Part shown: positions 1-8,053 of the stretch, one piece after another
Position numbering within the stretch: position 1 is the first letter of the stretch
How the letters are laid out: each line of letters starts with the position of its first letter
Assembly (NCBI GenBank): GCA_944321735.1
Contig: CALUMK010000017.1
Location: 1-51,671, forward strand
Origin: an uncultured Bacteroidales bacterium
GTDB taxonomy: Bacteria; Bacteroidota; Bacteroidia; Bacteroidales; P3
DNA: 51,671 nucleotides
Reading direction: 5' to 3'
Program-made: the position numbers and the translations under genes
The notes under the pieces: model-generated
The model's database searches: none
What the model saw: only the letters and a program-made list of their open reading frames with translations
What the model was told of the DNA's origin: nothing

Positions 1-51
1 ACCAACGATTTCAAAGAACTCTTATATTATGGCGTCTCGGACGCTGCGTGA

Positions 52-198
52 TTATCCAAAATTTAACGAACTATTGAGGAACATAACGCATTTGTAATAC
101 CCGCGTATTATTTCGGGTTGGTAGCGGTGCTTCTTGTCGCTCGTGCGGCCCGTCTCGTACAGTTCGCGCAAATAATCCTTGTCAAATTCGATGTACAT
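52..198 (-). pseudogene. RelE/HigB-like toxin fragment
   Basis: A 48-residue reading frame begins MYIEFDKDYLRELYETG and continues through KKHRYQPEIIRGYYKCV. This is the usual N-terminal half of Bacteroidales HigB/RelE-fold killer proteins, mRNA interferases of about 100 residues. After roughly residue 40 the family pattern is lost and the frame stops, and I found no convincing continuation in another frame before the window edge. It is therefore probably a truncated or frameshifted remnant. A well-formed promoter lies just upstream. No antitoxin gene is visible inside the window. Confidence 0.55.
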
Positions 199-219
199 TC
201 CCGTTATCCGTTTCGGAGA

Positions 220-251
220 CAAAGATAGCTACCTTTTTGAATATTCACAAA
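220..251 (-). promoter_or_regulatory. Bacteroidota-type promoter for the RelE-like fragment
   Basis: On the minus strand TTTG (248-251) is followed after 20 bases by TATCTTTG (220-227), which matches the Bacteroides -33/-7 consensus TTTG...TAnnTTTG. The start codon of the toxin fragment lies 22 bases further on. Confidence 0.5.
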
Positions 252-293
252 TTTTGTGGATACTTTGCCTCACTTATCATGAACTGCGCCAAA

Positions 294-569
294 ATGAAAG
301 GGGAAACATCCGTAAACCGGAACGGCGCTTTTCTGGACATCCGGCAGACAGAAACGGCTATCGATGTGCATGCCGATTGCCTATGCCTGAAGGACATGGA
401 ATTCCTCATCGAGGATTTTGCCACGGTGACCGATTCGATAAATATTTCATATGCATTCCAAGGAGAAGAATCTCACCTGTCCGTGAGTTTCCAGATTCCA
501 TCACATGGCCAAGGCCTCATTGCCTTTGACCTGCCCGAATACTGGGAATATTATGGGACTTTTTGGTAA
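294..569 (+). CDS. Hypothetical short protein
   Basis: A 91-residue frame with plausible protein composition: acidic, with alternating hydrophobic residues such as LIEDFATVTDSINISYAF, and ending EYWEYYGTFW. I do not recognise a family. An in-frame ATG at 237 would lengthen it, but that start falls inside the opposing toxin promoter, so 294 is preferred. It could equally be a decayed gene. Between its stop and 826 I see no supportable gene. Confidence 0.35.
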   Translation: MKGETSVNRNGAFLDIRQTETAIDVHADCLCLKDMEFLIEDFATVTDSINISYAFQGEESHLSVSFQIPSHGQGLIAFDLPEYWEYYGTFW

Positions 570-825
570 ATTTCTTTTCTTTCAGGCTTTCAGAGCATGG
601 CAGCGGCTTGTCGGATTCGGGCAAGGACAGGCAAGATTAATTTGTTTTGCCTCGCAAGAATCCTCCACGGTAAGGGGCGACAACATGGCAATCATCCTGC
701 CCGAAACGGCACCGGCAATCGACTTTGCTGTGGCAGATTGCAGGGAGATTTCCTTTATCGATTACAAACATACAGCTTCCTTTTGAAAATCAGCCATGTA
801 ATCATGCGACCTTCTCCTCCTTGAT

Positions 826-2083
826 TCAAAATCCTTTTTGGACTTTCCAATAGCCGCCTCTATCCGGTCCTACACGCTTAATCCCAAATCGGTCATTAGA
901 CTTTGGGGAGATTGTCCGCTTATGTCATGCAGCATGCTTCTCGCCTAGCCGAAGGCGTAGCGGGCTACGTCGAGGCGTAGCGAGGAGCATGATGCGGACA
1001 GAGGCGGGCAAGATGCCCGAAAGCCTCGTTTTCCCAATCAGAAACGGACTCGGCGCGTCTAATGACCGATTTGGGTTAATAGCTCCTTTCTCTTGGAGTG
1101 AAGCTAATCGCCTTTTCACATTGCTGTCGTGTAGTCCCAATCGACCAGAAATCTCTTTTCTTGAGATATAGGGATTCACTTTAAGAAGCTCAATAATAGC
1201 ATCTTCCTGTTTGTTTTGTCCGTTTTCTGGTCGTTTTCTGGTCGTTTTCTGGTCGCTCCTTTGGGTCGTCTCTGAGTCGGATTGGCTCATAGCCCTTTCC
1301 GGATATTCAAACTTAAATGTCGTCCAGATTCCCGAAGCATCATACCGGAACTCCGGTGTGGAGAATCCGTCATTCTTATAAGCTGTGATGATACGCTCGA
1401 TGCCGCGTCCCCAGGCCTCAATTTCACCGGCACGAAAGATACACCAAATCCATGCCTTCGCGGAAGAAGCCTACTTTCACAAATGCCCCGGTCACATACT
1501 TTTCCGGGTCGGGATGGAACAACAAGGCAGCGGCACGTTTCAAGTAACTGCCCTCATAAAGCCGGAGCTTCTCCAACAATCCGCGATTATCGTCCATCAA
1601 GTCCGCTTCCTCCATGCGTCCGCTCCGTTTGGCATACTTGCGGAACAAATCAAACGTAGCGTTATCCAGGTCCTCCGCTTTCAGATAAGGCACAGGTACA
1701 CCATCCCAAGTCTTTCCCTGCTTGCGAAGCATGAAACGGTCAAATGCCGCCCCTTTCAGTTCCTGATTGGTCGCACCACTTCGTTGATAATACTTGCCAC
1801 GGAAACTGATAGGATAAGGGTATGCCTCCGTCACAATCTCCAAATAGGACTTTCCGTCTTTCTCTTTCAGATAGACATCCACCAAGATGCCCATCATGTC
1901 GCGTACCTTGTTTGGAATGTCCTCCATTAGTTTCTTAGCATCCTGCACACCGCACACTTCGCCATTGTCCTTTATACCAACATAAAGGACACCGCCTTGT
2001 GCATTGGCAAAACCACAAATCCATTTCTGGTATTCGTCACGCCAAGATTCTTTGAATTCTATGTTTTGAGATTCGATAGGCAT
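826..2083 (-). pseudogene. AlbA/Schlafen-domain ATPase with C-terminal winged helix, disrupted
   Basis: Three pieces of one gene can be read. From 2083 the frame starts MPIESQNIEFKESW and shows the AlbA_2 (Schlafen-type) domain with GFANAQGGVLYVGIKDNGEV. At about 1437 it runs from GMDLVY directly into FRAGEIEAWGRGIERIITAY in another frame, so most of the HATPase_c_4 (RecG-like) domain, roughly 120 residues by comparison with the family, is missing and the frame is shifted. The winged-helix tail (SRKEISGRLGLHDSNVKRRL) follows. The last codons are cut by a MITE at 882-1075 and resume as KRVGPDRGGYWKVQKGF up to a TGA at 826-828. The family contains putative DNA-binding regulators or defence-associated ATPases. 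The copy is clearly inactive. Confidence 0.8.
882..1075 (+). mobile_element. MITE copy A, about 194 bp, with TTAA target duplication
   Basis: Terminal inverted repeats CCCAAATCGGTCATTAGAC (from 883) and its reverse complement (1057-1075) bound a segment flanked by TTAA at 878-881 and at 1076-1079. Removing the element and one TTAA restores the reading frame of the AlbA-ATPase gene (..EKGAI-KRVGPDRGG..). The interior has no plausible transposase. Copy B at 38111-38306 is nearly identical in the opposite orientation. TTAA targeting with a 4-bp duplication recalls piggyBac/IS1380-type transposases, but no source element is present here. Confidence 0.85.
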
Positions 2084-2108
2084 ACGGAAAAGAAACTTCA
2101 CTCGGAAT

Positions 2109-2148
2109 GCAAATTTAGATATAAATCGTGATTTATATCTAAATTTGC
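2109..2148 (+). promoter_or_regulatory. 40-bp palindrome forming a two-way promoter
   Basis: Two perfect 19-bp arms (2109-2127 and 2130-2148) flank a 2-bp centre. Each arm ends in TAAATTTG, a TAnnTTTG -7 element, so the same sequence offers a promoter in both directions: rightward (2140-2147) towards the activase at 2257 and leftward (2110-2117) towards the AlbA-ATPase pseudogene at 2083. The symmetry also suggests a dimer operator. Which protein binds it is unknown. Confidence 0.6.
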
Positions 2149-2256
2149 CAGTTTGCTTTCCGTGCTTTTGCCGGGGCGAACGATGCCGAAAAGCTTCGGG
2201 ATGCCAAGCGGCACACGCCATCGCCCGTTCGGCATCGAAGTACCAAAACACAATAG

Positions 2257-5200
2257 ATGAACAGGATAGGAATCGACATAGGATCCACGACCGCCAAACT
2301 CGTTGCCATAGACGAAAAAGGGGAAGTGCTGCTTTCCCGCTACAAACGCCACAACGCCGACATCAAGAATACCTTGCTCTCGTTCTGGGAAGAATTGGAG
2401 AAACAATTCCCCGGCCAGGAATGCTGGCTCAAAATGACCGGTTCGGCCGGCATGGGCGTATGCGAACGCTACGGCTTCAATTTCATCCAGGAAGTCATCG
2501 CCTTGAATTTCTACGCGAAAAACTACTGCAATGATCTCAAGACCATTATCGACATTGGGGGCGAGGATGCCAAAATCATCTTCATCAACGAGAACGCCCT
2601 GCCCGACATGCGCATGAACGGCAACTGCGCCGGAGGAACAGGGGCGTTCATCGACCAAATGGCGGCCATCCTCGGCATGAGCATCGAGGAAATGGACCAA
2701 GCCGCCGCCAAGGCCCAGCATATCCACCCTATCGCCTCGCGCTGCGGGGTTTTTTCCAAAACCGATGTCCAGAACTTAGTGGCCAAGAACGTGAGCCGGG
2801 CCGATATCTGCGCTTCCATTTTCCATGCGATTGCCGTCCAAGTGGTGGCCTCGCTGTCGAGAGGGCATGAAATCAAGCCCAAAATCCTGTTCTGCGGAGG
2901 ACCTCTGGCCTTTATCGCCTCGCTCCGGCAGGCTTTCAAAGACTACCTGAACCTCCAAGAAGAAGATATTTTCCATGCGGAGAACGCCAATATGCTGACC
3001 GCCACCGGCTGCGCCTTGTCGATAGACCCGCTCAAAAGCCGCGCTTACACCCCGCAGGAACTGACCGACTTGGTGCTGCATACGCCCGATTTGGAAAAAG
3101 CGGATGCCTTCGCCTTGCCCTCCCTGTTCAAGGACGAGACGGAATTGGCGGCATGGCGGCAAAGGAAAGCCCGAACCGGAGACCTGGGCGCCCCGCTCAA
3201 AACCGGAGACCGTTTAGTATTGGGCATCGACTCCGGCAGCACGACAACCAAGGTAGTGTTGGTGAACCAGGAAGGCCGAATCGTGTTCTCGGATTATTCC
3301 AAGAACATGGGCGACCCGATTGGCGCGGTGCAGAACGGGCTGAAAAAGTTCGCCGAAGCCCAGAAAGCGGCCGGCCTGGACCTGCCGATTGTTTCGGGCT
3401 GCTCCACCGGCTACGGGGAAGAGCTGATCAAGGCGGCTTTCGGCCTGGACTTGTCGATGGTGGAAACGCTGGCGCATTACACGGCAGCCAAGAAGATATG
3501 CCCGGAAGTTGATTTCATCCTCGATATCGGAGGTCAGGACATGAAAGCCATGTTCATCGAGGACGGGGTCCTGAACCGGATCGAGCTGAACGAAGCCTGT
3601 TCGTCGGGCTGCGGCTCGTTCATCGAGACCTTTGCCAACTCTTTGGGCTTCACCGCTTCCGAGTTCGCCCAAAAAGCCGTCTTGGCCCAAGCGCCCTGCG
3701 ACTTGGGAACCCGCTGCACGGTCTTCATGAATTCCAAAATCAAGCAGGCCTTGCGCGAAGGGGCGGACGTAGCGGACATCGCCGCCGGCTTAGCTTACTC
3801 GGTGGTCAAGAACTGCTTCTACAAGGTACTCAAAATCAGGGATGCCCAGATTGGCGAACATATCGTGGTGCAAGGGGGAACCATGCGCAACGACGCGGTG
3901 GTCAAGGCATTGGAAAACATGGTGGGCCACGAGGTATTCCGCAACAGCCGCCCGGAGCTGATGGGGGCTTACGGCTGCGCCCTGCACACCTTGGAGCATC
4001 TGAAAGACAAGGATTTCGAAGCCCATCCTATCGACATCGAACGCAAAATCGAATACGAGCTTTCGCAGACGATTTGCAAAGGCTGCGAAAACAACTGCTT
4101 GATTGACATCTACAAGTTCGCCAACGGGAAACGTTACTTTGCCGGGAACAAATGCGAAAAGGTATTCAGTTTCAGGCCGCAGGAAGCCAAAGGCGACAAC
4201 ATCTACACCTACCGCCGCCAGCGGGTCTTCGAGCAAACAACGCTGGCGCAGCCCCTCTTGCGCTTGGGCGTGCCAAGGGTGCTGAACCTCTATGCCGACT
4301 TCCCTTTCTGGTCGGCCCTGTTCGCGGAATTCAACATCGAACTGGTCCTGAGCGATGTATCCACCTACCATTCCTACGAGCAACACCTCCGGGAAGTGAT
4401 GAGCGACAATATCTGCTTCCCGGCCAAATTGGTGCATTCGCATATCCATAACCTCTGCGGGAAAGAAATCGACCGGATCTTTTTCCCTTACGTGGTCTAT
4501 GAGACCAAAAACGACGGTTCGGAGGCCAACTCCTACAACTGCCCTATCGTGTCGAGCTACAACACCTTGATAAGGAACGGCTTCAACTATTCCGACATTC
4601 CTTTCGACAACCCGGTCTTCACCCTCAAGGATCGCAAGCTGACCGTCCGCAACTGCCAGAAATACCTCGAAAGCCTGATGGGCTTCGCCAAAGAGAATGG
4701 GCGTTGCAGCGGGGCGATGCCGGAAAAGAAGCAAGTGGAAAAGGCTGTGGAAAAGGCGTTCGCGGCCCAGAACTGTTTCCATGAGGACATGCTGGCCAAG
4801 AACCGGGAACTGTTCGAGAAAGCCCGGAAAGAGAAACGCATCGTGCTCCTGTTAGCGGGCCGTCCCTACCATACCGACGCGCTGGTGCAACACAAGCTCA
4901 GCGAGATAGCTTCCGACTTGGGTGCCACGGTCATCAACGAGGAAATCGTGGACGAGAAGGAGGACTTGCAGATGCAGGACACCTACATCCTCTCCCAATG
5001 GAATTACATCAACAAGATCATCAAGGCGGCCAAATGGGTCGGGATGCAGGACGAAGACGTGCATTACGCGCAGATGACTTCCTTTGGCTGCGGACCGGAC
5101 GCTTTCCTCTTGGACGAAGTGGCCAACATGCTGCACCGCTACAAGAAATCGGCCACGGTGGTCAAGATTGACGATATCAACAACGTGGGTTCGATGAAGC

Positions 5201-6501
5201 TCCGTATCCGAAGCCTGATCGAGAGCCTTCGCTACAAGCATGTGCTGAACCCGGAAACCGCGCCTTTTGTCTCGACCAAAGTCTTTGAGAAAGAGGACAA
5301 ACGGCGGAAAATCCTTGCGCCCTTCTTTACCGAATATATCTCGCCTTTCCTGCCGGAACTGTTCAAAATCAACGGCTACGAACTGGAAGTGCTGCCGCTC
5401 AGCGACAAGGCTTCGGCCGAGATGGGGCTGAAATATGCCAACAACGAGGTCTGCTACCCGGCCACGCTGATTGTGGGCGATGTCATAAAAGCCTTGAAAT
5501 CGGGCAAGTACAATCCGGAAGAATGCGCGGTAGGCATCACCCAGACAGGGGGGCAGTGCCGGGCTTCCAATTATTACCCGATTCTCAAGAAGGCCTTGGT
5601 CGATGCCGGCTTCGCGGGAGTGCCCGTCATTTCGGTAAGCTTCGGTTCGGGCTTGAACAATAACCAGCCGGGCTTCAAGATCAATTGGCTCAAGTCGCTG
5701 CCTATCGCCATGAGCGCGATTCTCTTCGGGGACAATCTCTCCAAGCTCTACCATGCCACGGTGGTCCGGGTGGAAACGGAACGCAGACCGGAAGTCAAGG
5801 CTTTGCGGGACTCGTTCTTGCAGGAGGCCAAGGCTTTGATTCTGAAGAGGGATTCCAAAGGGATGCTGAAACTGATGGAAAAGGCGGTGTCGGCTTTCAG
5901 CGCGATGCTGCCCAAGGAGAGGTTGGAACGGGACAAGGTGGGCATTGTGGGCGAAATCTACCTCAAATACCATCCTTTCGCCAACAAGTTCACCGTTGAC
6001 TGGCTGATTGAACGGAATTTCGAGGTTCTGCCGCCTACCCTGCTCTCGTTCTTCATCCAGAGTTTTGTCAATACGCAGACCAAACGGGAAAACGAGACGG
6101 ACAAGATTTCCGTCCCCAAGCCTTTACTGGATTTCGGCTATTCGTTGGTCAAAGGCCGGATCCGGGATTTCGACAAGGTGATGAGCCGCTTCCCGTATTT
6201 CCGCCCCACCGAGGATGTGTTCGATCTGGCAGCGGACGTGAAGGAAATCCTGCCTTTGGTGGTGCAGTTCGGCGAAGGCTGGCTGCTACCGGCCGAAATC
6301 GTGGCTTATGCCAAACAGGGCGTGAAGGCGGTCATCTCGCTCCAGCCTTTCGGCTGCATTGCCAACCATATCATCTCCAAAGGTCTGGAAAACAAGATTA
6401 AGCAGAAATACCCAGGCATCAATATCCTCTCCCTCGACTTCGATTCCGGGGTCAGCGAGGTGAATATCGTGAACCGTTTGCGTTTGCTCCTCGAAGCATA
6501 A
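2257..6501 (+). CDS. Fused acyl-CoA dehydratase activase (BadF/HgdC ATPase x2 plus DUF2229)
   Basis: This 1,414-residue protein carries two HgdC-type activase modules in tandem. Each has an ASKHA phosphate loop (GSTT near residue 9 and near 327) and a pair of cysteines 39 residues apart (C124/C163 and C448/C487), the same spacing as the [4Fe-4S] ligands of Acidaminococcus HgdC (C127/C166). A CKGCENNC motif (from residue 607) opens the DUF2229 region. The C-terminal third resembles 2-hydroxyacyl-CoA dehydratase-like domains, with CYPATL and TQTGGQCRASN. Activases perform ATP-driven electron transfer to 2-hydroxyacyl-CoA dehydratases. No catalytic dehydratase subunits lie nearby, so the partner is unknown. 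The ATG at 2257 opens the family-typical N-terminus MNRIGIDIGSTTAK. Confidence 0.88.
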   Translation: MNRIGIDIGSTTAKLVAIDEKGEVLLSRYKRHNADIKNTLLSFWEELEKQFPGQECWLKMTGSAGMGVCERYGFNFIQEVIALNFYAKNYCNDLKTIIDIGGEDAKIIFINENALPDMRMNGNCAGGTGAFIDQMAAILGMSIEEMDQAAAKAQHIHPIASRCGVFSKTDVQNLVAKNVSRADICASIFHAIAVQVVASLSRGHEIKPKILFCGGPLAFIASLRQAFKDYLNLQEEDIFHAENANMLTATGCALSIDPLKSRAYTPQELTDLVLHTPDLEKADAFALPSLFKDETELAAWRQRKARTGDLGAPLKTGDRLVLGIDSGSTTTKVVLVNQEGRIVFSDYSKNMGDPIGAVQNGLKKFAEAQKAAGLDLPIVSGCSTGYGEELIKAAFGLDLSMVETLAHYTAAKKICPEVDFILDIGGQDMKAMFIEDGVLNRIELNEACSSGCGSFIETFANSLGFTASEFAQKAVLAQAPCDLGTRCTVFMNSKIKQALREGADVADIAAGLAYSVVKNCFYKVLKIRDAQIGEHIVVQGGTMRNDAVVKALENMVGHEVFRNSRPELMGAYGCALHTLEHLKDKDFEAHPIDIERKIEYELSQTICKGCENNCLIDIYKFANGKRYFAGNKCEKVFSFRPQEAKGDNIYTYRRQRVFEQTTLAQPLLRLGVPRVLNLYADFPFWSALFAEFNIELVLSDVSTYHSYEQHLREVMSDNICFPAKLVHSHIHNLCGKEIDRIFFPYVVYETKNDGSEANSYNCPIVSSYNTLIRNGFNYSDIPFDNPVFTLKDRKLTVRNCQKYLESLMGFAKENGRCSGAMPEKKQVEKAVEKAFAAQNCFHEDMLAKNRELFEKARKEKRIVLLLAGRPYHTDALVQHKLSEIASDLGATVINEEIVDEKEDLQMQDTYILSQWNYINKIIKAAKWVGMQDEDVHYAQMTSFGCGPDAFLLDEVANMLHRYKKSATVVKIDDINNVGSMKLRIRSLIESLRYKHVLNPETAPFVSTKVFEKEDKRRKILAPFFTEYISPFLPELFKINGYELEVLPLSDKASAEMGLKYANNEVCYPATLIVGDVIKALKSGKYNPEECAVGITQTGGQCRASNYYPILKKALVDAGFAGVPVISVSFGSGLNNNQPGFKINWLKSLPIAMSAILFGDNLSKLYHATVVRVETERRPEVKALRDSFLQEAKALILKRDSKGMLKLMEKAVSAFSAMLPKERLERDKVGIVGEIYLKYHPFANKFTVDWLIERNFEVLPPTLLSFFIQSFVNTQTKRENETDKISVPKPLLDFGYSLVKGRIRDFDKVMSRFPYFRPTEDVFDLAADVKEILPLVVQFGEGWLLPAEIVAYAKQGVKAVISLQPFGCIANHIISKGLENKIKQKYPGINILSLDFDSGVSEVNIVNRLRLLLEA

Positions 6502-6504
6502 AGA

Positions 6505-6538
6505 AACAGCTGGCCAAGATTTTTCTCGACCAGCTGTT
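6505..6538 (+). terminator. Hairpin after the activase gene
   Basis: AACAGCTGG (6505-6513) pairs perfectly with CCAGCTGTT (6530-6538) three bases after the stop codon. A short T-run follows a few bases later. Probable terminator, not a textbook one. Confidence 0.5.
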
Positions 6539-6615
6539 CATCCATTTTTCCTGTAAACGAATCTATCTGATGGCAGTGCCTACAAACGCAGATGCCGCCA
6601 CCTTCCTGCGCCGGG

Positions 6616-6742
6616 GTAAACGGATTTATGGCGAGCAGATGCGAGGCGTCGCGAGGGTGAGAAAAGCGGAGCGTACTTCACGTACGTGAGCATTTTCGAA
6701 TCCCTCGCGCAACGAAGCAGATGCCGCCACAAATCCGTTTAC
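6616..6742. repeat. Palindromic element, about 127 bp, overlapping a stop codon
   Basis: Outer arms GTAAACGGATTT (6616-6627) and AAATCCGTTTAC (6731-6742) enclose imperfectly paired inner arms and a CACGTACGTG centre. The TAA stop of the flavodiiron gene on the minus strand lies inside the right arm. The 15008-15133 element has the same design and a similar length, and the core AGCGTACTT..GTACGTGA recurs at the window end. Confidence 0.7.
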
Positions 6743-7941
6743 TTTAATTTGGAGGCAAAACGAACACCGTACTCAACCGCCCCCTGCAACTCCGCCTCGC
6801 TCGGCTTGAACTTGACAAAGTAGGTATCGCCCACGAAATCAAGCTTGGAAGCCTTGATATTGGCCTCGATTACTTCCTTGGCCTCACCGCTCCAGCCGTA
6901 GGAACCGAAGCCGCCGGCCAGCTTGCCCCGGTCGCGCAAAGGCGAAAGGGCGGCAAAACAGTTGTACAACGGAGGCAAGGCGTTCTGGTTGATAGTCGGC
7001 GAACCGAAGATGAGACCCGAAGCCTTTTCGGCATGCGCCCCGATTTCGCCCACGCCTAATTTTTCCACATCGCACAAATCCACCTGCAGGCCTTCGCTTT
7101 GGATGCCTTCGGCGATCTTTTCCGCCAAAGCCTTGGTGTAGCCGTAAGCCGATACATAAGCCACCAAAACCATGTCCTTCTGCGGCAACTTGACAAATTC
7201 CTCGCACATGGCCTTGGAATGTGCCACGCATTCCTTCCAATGCGAACGCAGGACAGGACCGTGACCCGGGCAAATCATCTTGATTTCCATGGCTTCCACC
7301 TTCTCAATCGCTCGCAGGAAGAAACGGCTGAAGGGACGCAGGATCGCCGCGAAATAATAGTCGAACGCATCGCGGTAATCGCCCACCTCGTCATCGAAGA
7401 TTTTCTTGCTCGGGCTGGCGAAATGCGCACCGAAAGAGTCGCAGGTAAACAGCACCTTGTCTTCCGGCACATAGGTATAGATGCTATCCGGCCAATGCAG
7501 GTTGCTGGCCCCGATGAACTGCAAGGTCTTGCCGCCCAGATCCAGACTGTCGCCTTCGCGCACCGCCTGGCAAGGGAATTCCTCGTTGGTGATATCTTTC
7601 AGATACTTCAAAGCCGCCGCGCTGGCAATGACCTTGGCCTTGGGACAAAGCGTGAGCAGTCTGGCCAAAGAGCCGGAGTGGTCGGGTTCGGTATGATCCA
7701 GCACGATATAGTCGATTTGCGCCGGATCCACCACCGATTTTACTTTCTCGATGTATTCGTCAAAGAACGTGGCCTTGGCCGTCTCGATCAAGGCGGTCTT
7801 TTCCGTTCCTTTTACTACATACGAGTTATACGTAGTACCATATTTCGTTTCCATGACCACATCGAATGTCACGATGCCGAAGTCAAGGATGCCGACCCAG
7901 TCGATGCCGGGTACCAAGTTGATTACCTCACTGTTTTTCAT
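6739..7941 (-). CDS. fprA: Flavodiiron protein (FprA family)
   Basis: 400 residues, the usual length for class A flavodiiron proteins, which reduce O2 to water or NO to N2O in the cytoplasm of anaerobes. The metallo-beta-lactamase-like half has all expected diiron ligands: H83-x-E85-x-D87 in HTEPDHSGS, H149 in NLHWPD, D168 in CDSFGAHF and H227 in CPGHGP. The C-terminal flavodoxin-like half starts near residue 257 with VLVAYVSAYGYTKALAEKI. There is no rubredoxin or flavin-reductase extension, so electrons must come from a separate partner. The gene ends inside a palindromic repeat. O2 versus NO preference cannot be read from sequence. Confidence 0.93.
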   Translation of the reverse strand: MKNSEVINLVPGIDWVGILDFGIVTFDVVMETKYGTTYNSYVVKGTEKTALIETAKATFFDEYIEKVKSVVDPAQIDYIVLDHTEPDHSGSLARLLTLCPKAKVIASAAALKYLKDITNEEFPCQAVREGDSLDLGGKTLQFIGASNLHWPDSIYTYVPEDKVLFTCDSFGAHFASPSKKIFDDEVGDYRDAFDYYFAAILRPFSRFFLRAIEKVEAMEIKMICPGHGPVLRSHWKECVAHSKAMCEEFVKLPQKDMVLVAYVSAYGYTKALAEKIAEGIQSEGLQVDLCDVEKLGVGEIGAHAEKASGLIFGSPTINQNALPPLYNCFAALSPLRDRGKLAGGFGSYGWSGEAKEVIEANIKASKLDFVGDTYFVKFKPSEAELQGAVEYGVRFASKLK

Positions 7942-8053
7942 ATCGCAAAAAATTTGAATGAATTCATAAACTTCATGCCAATGCCCGTCGCTTCCACATC
8001 GGAAGCCAACCCGTCATCCGCCGGAGGAGGCATTCCCCGCTCTTGACCGGATA

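Noticed and set aside
505-786. 93-codon ORF overlapping the hypothetical gene end
   Set aside because: Starts in another frame inside the hypothetical gene, and its composition is not convincing.
2098-2727. Minus-strand ORFs across the activase gene, and similar long antisense ORFs over parC, gcvP and the ABC genes
   Set aside because: Shadow frames produced by GC-rich codon bias; no family signatures.
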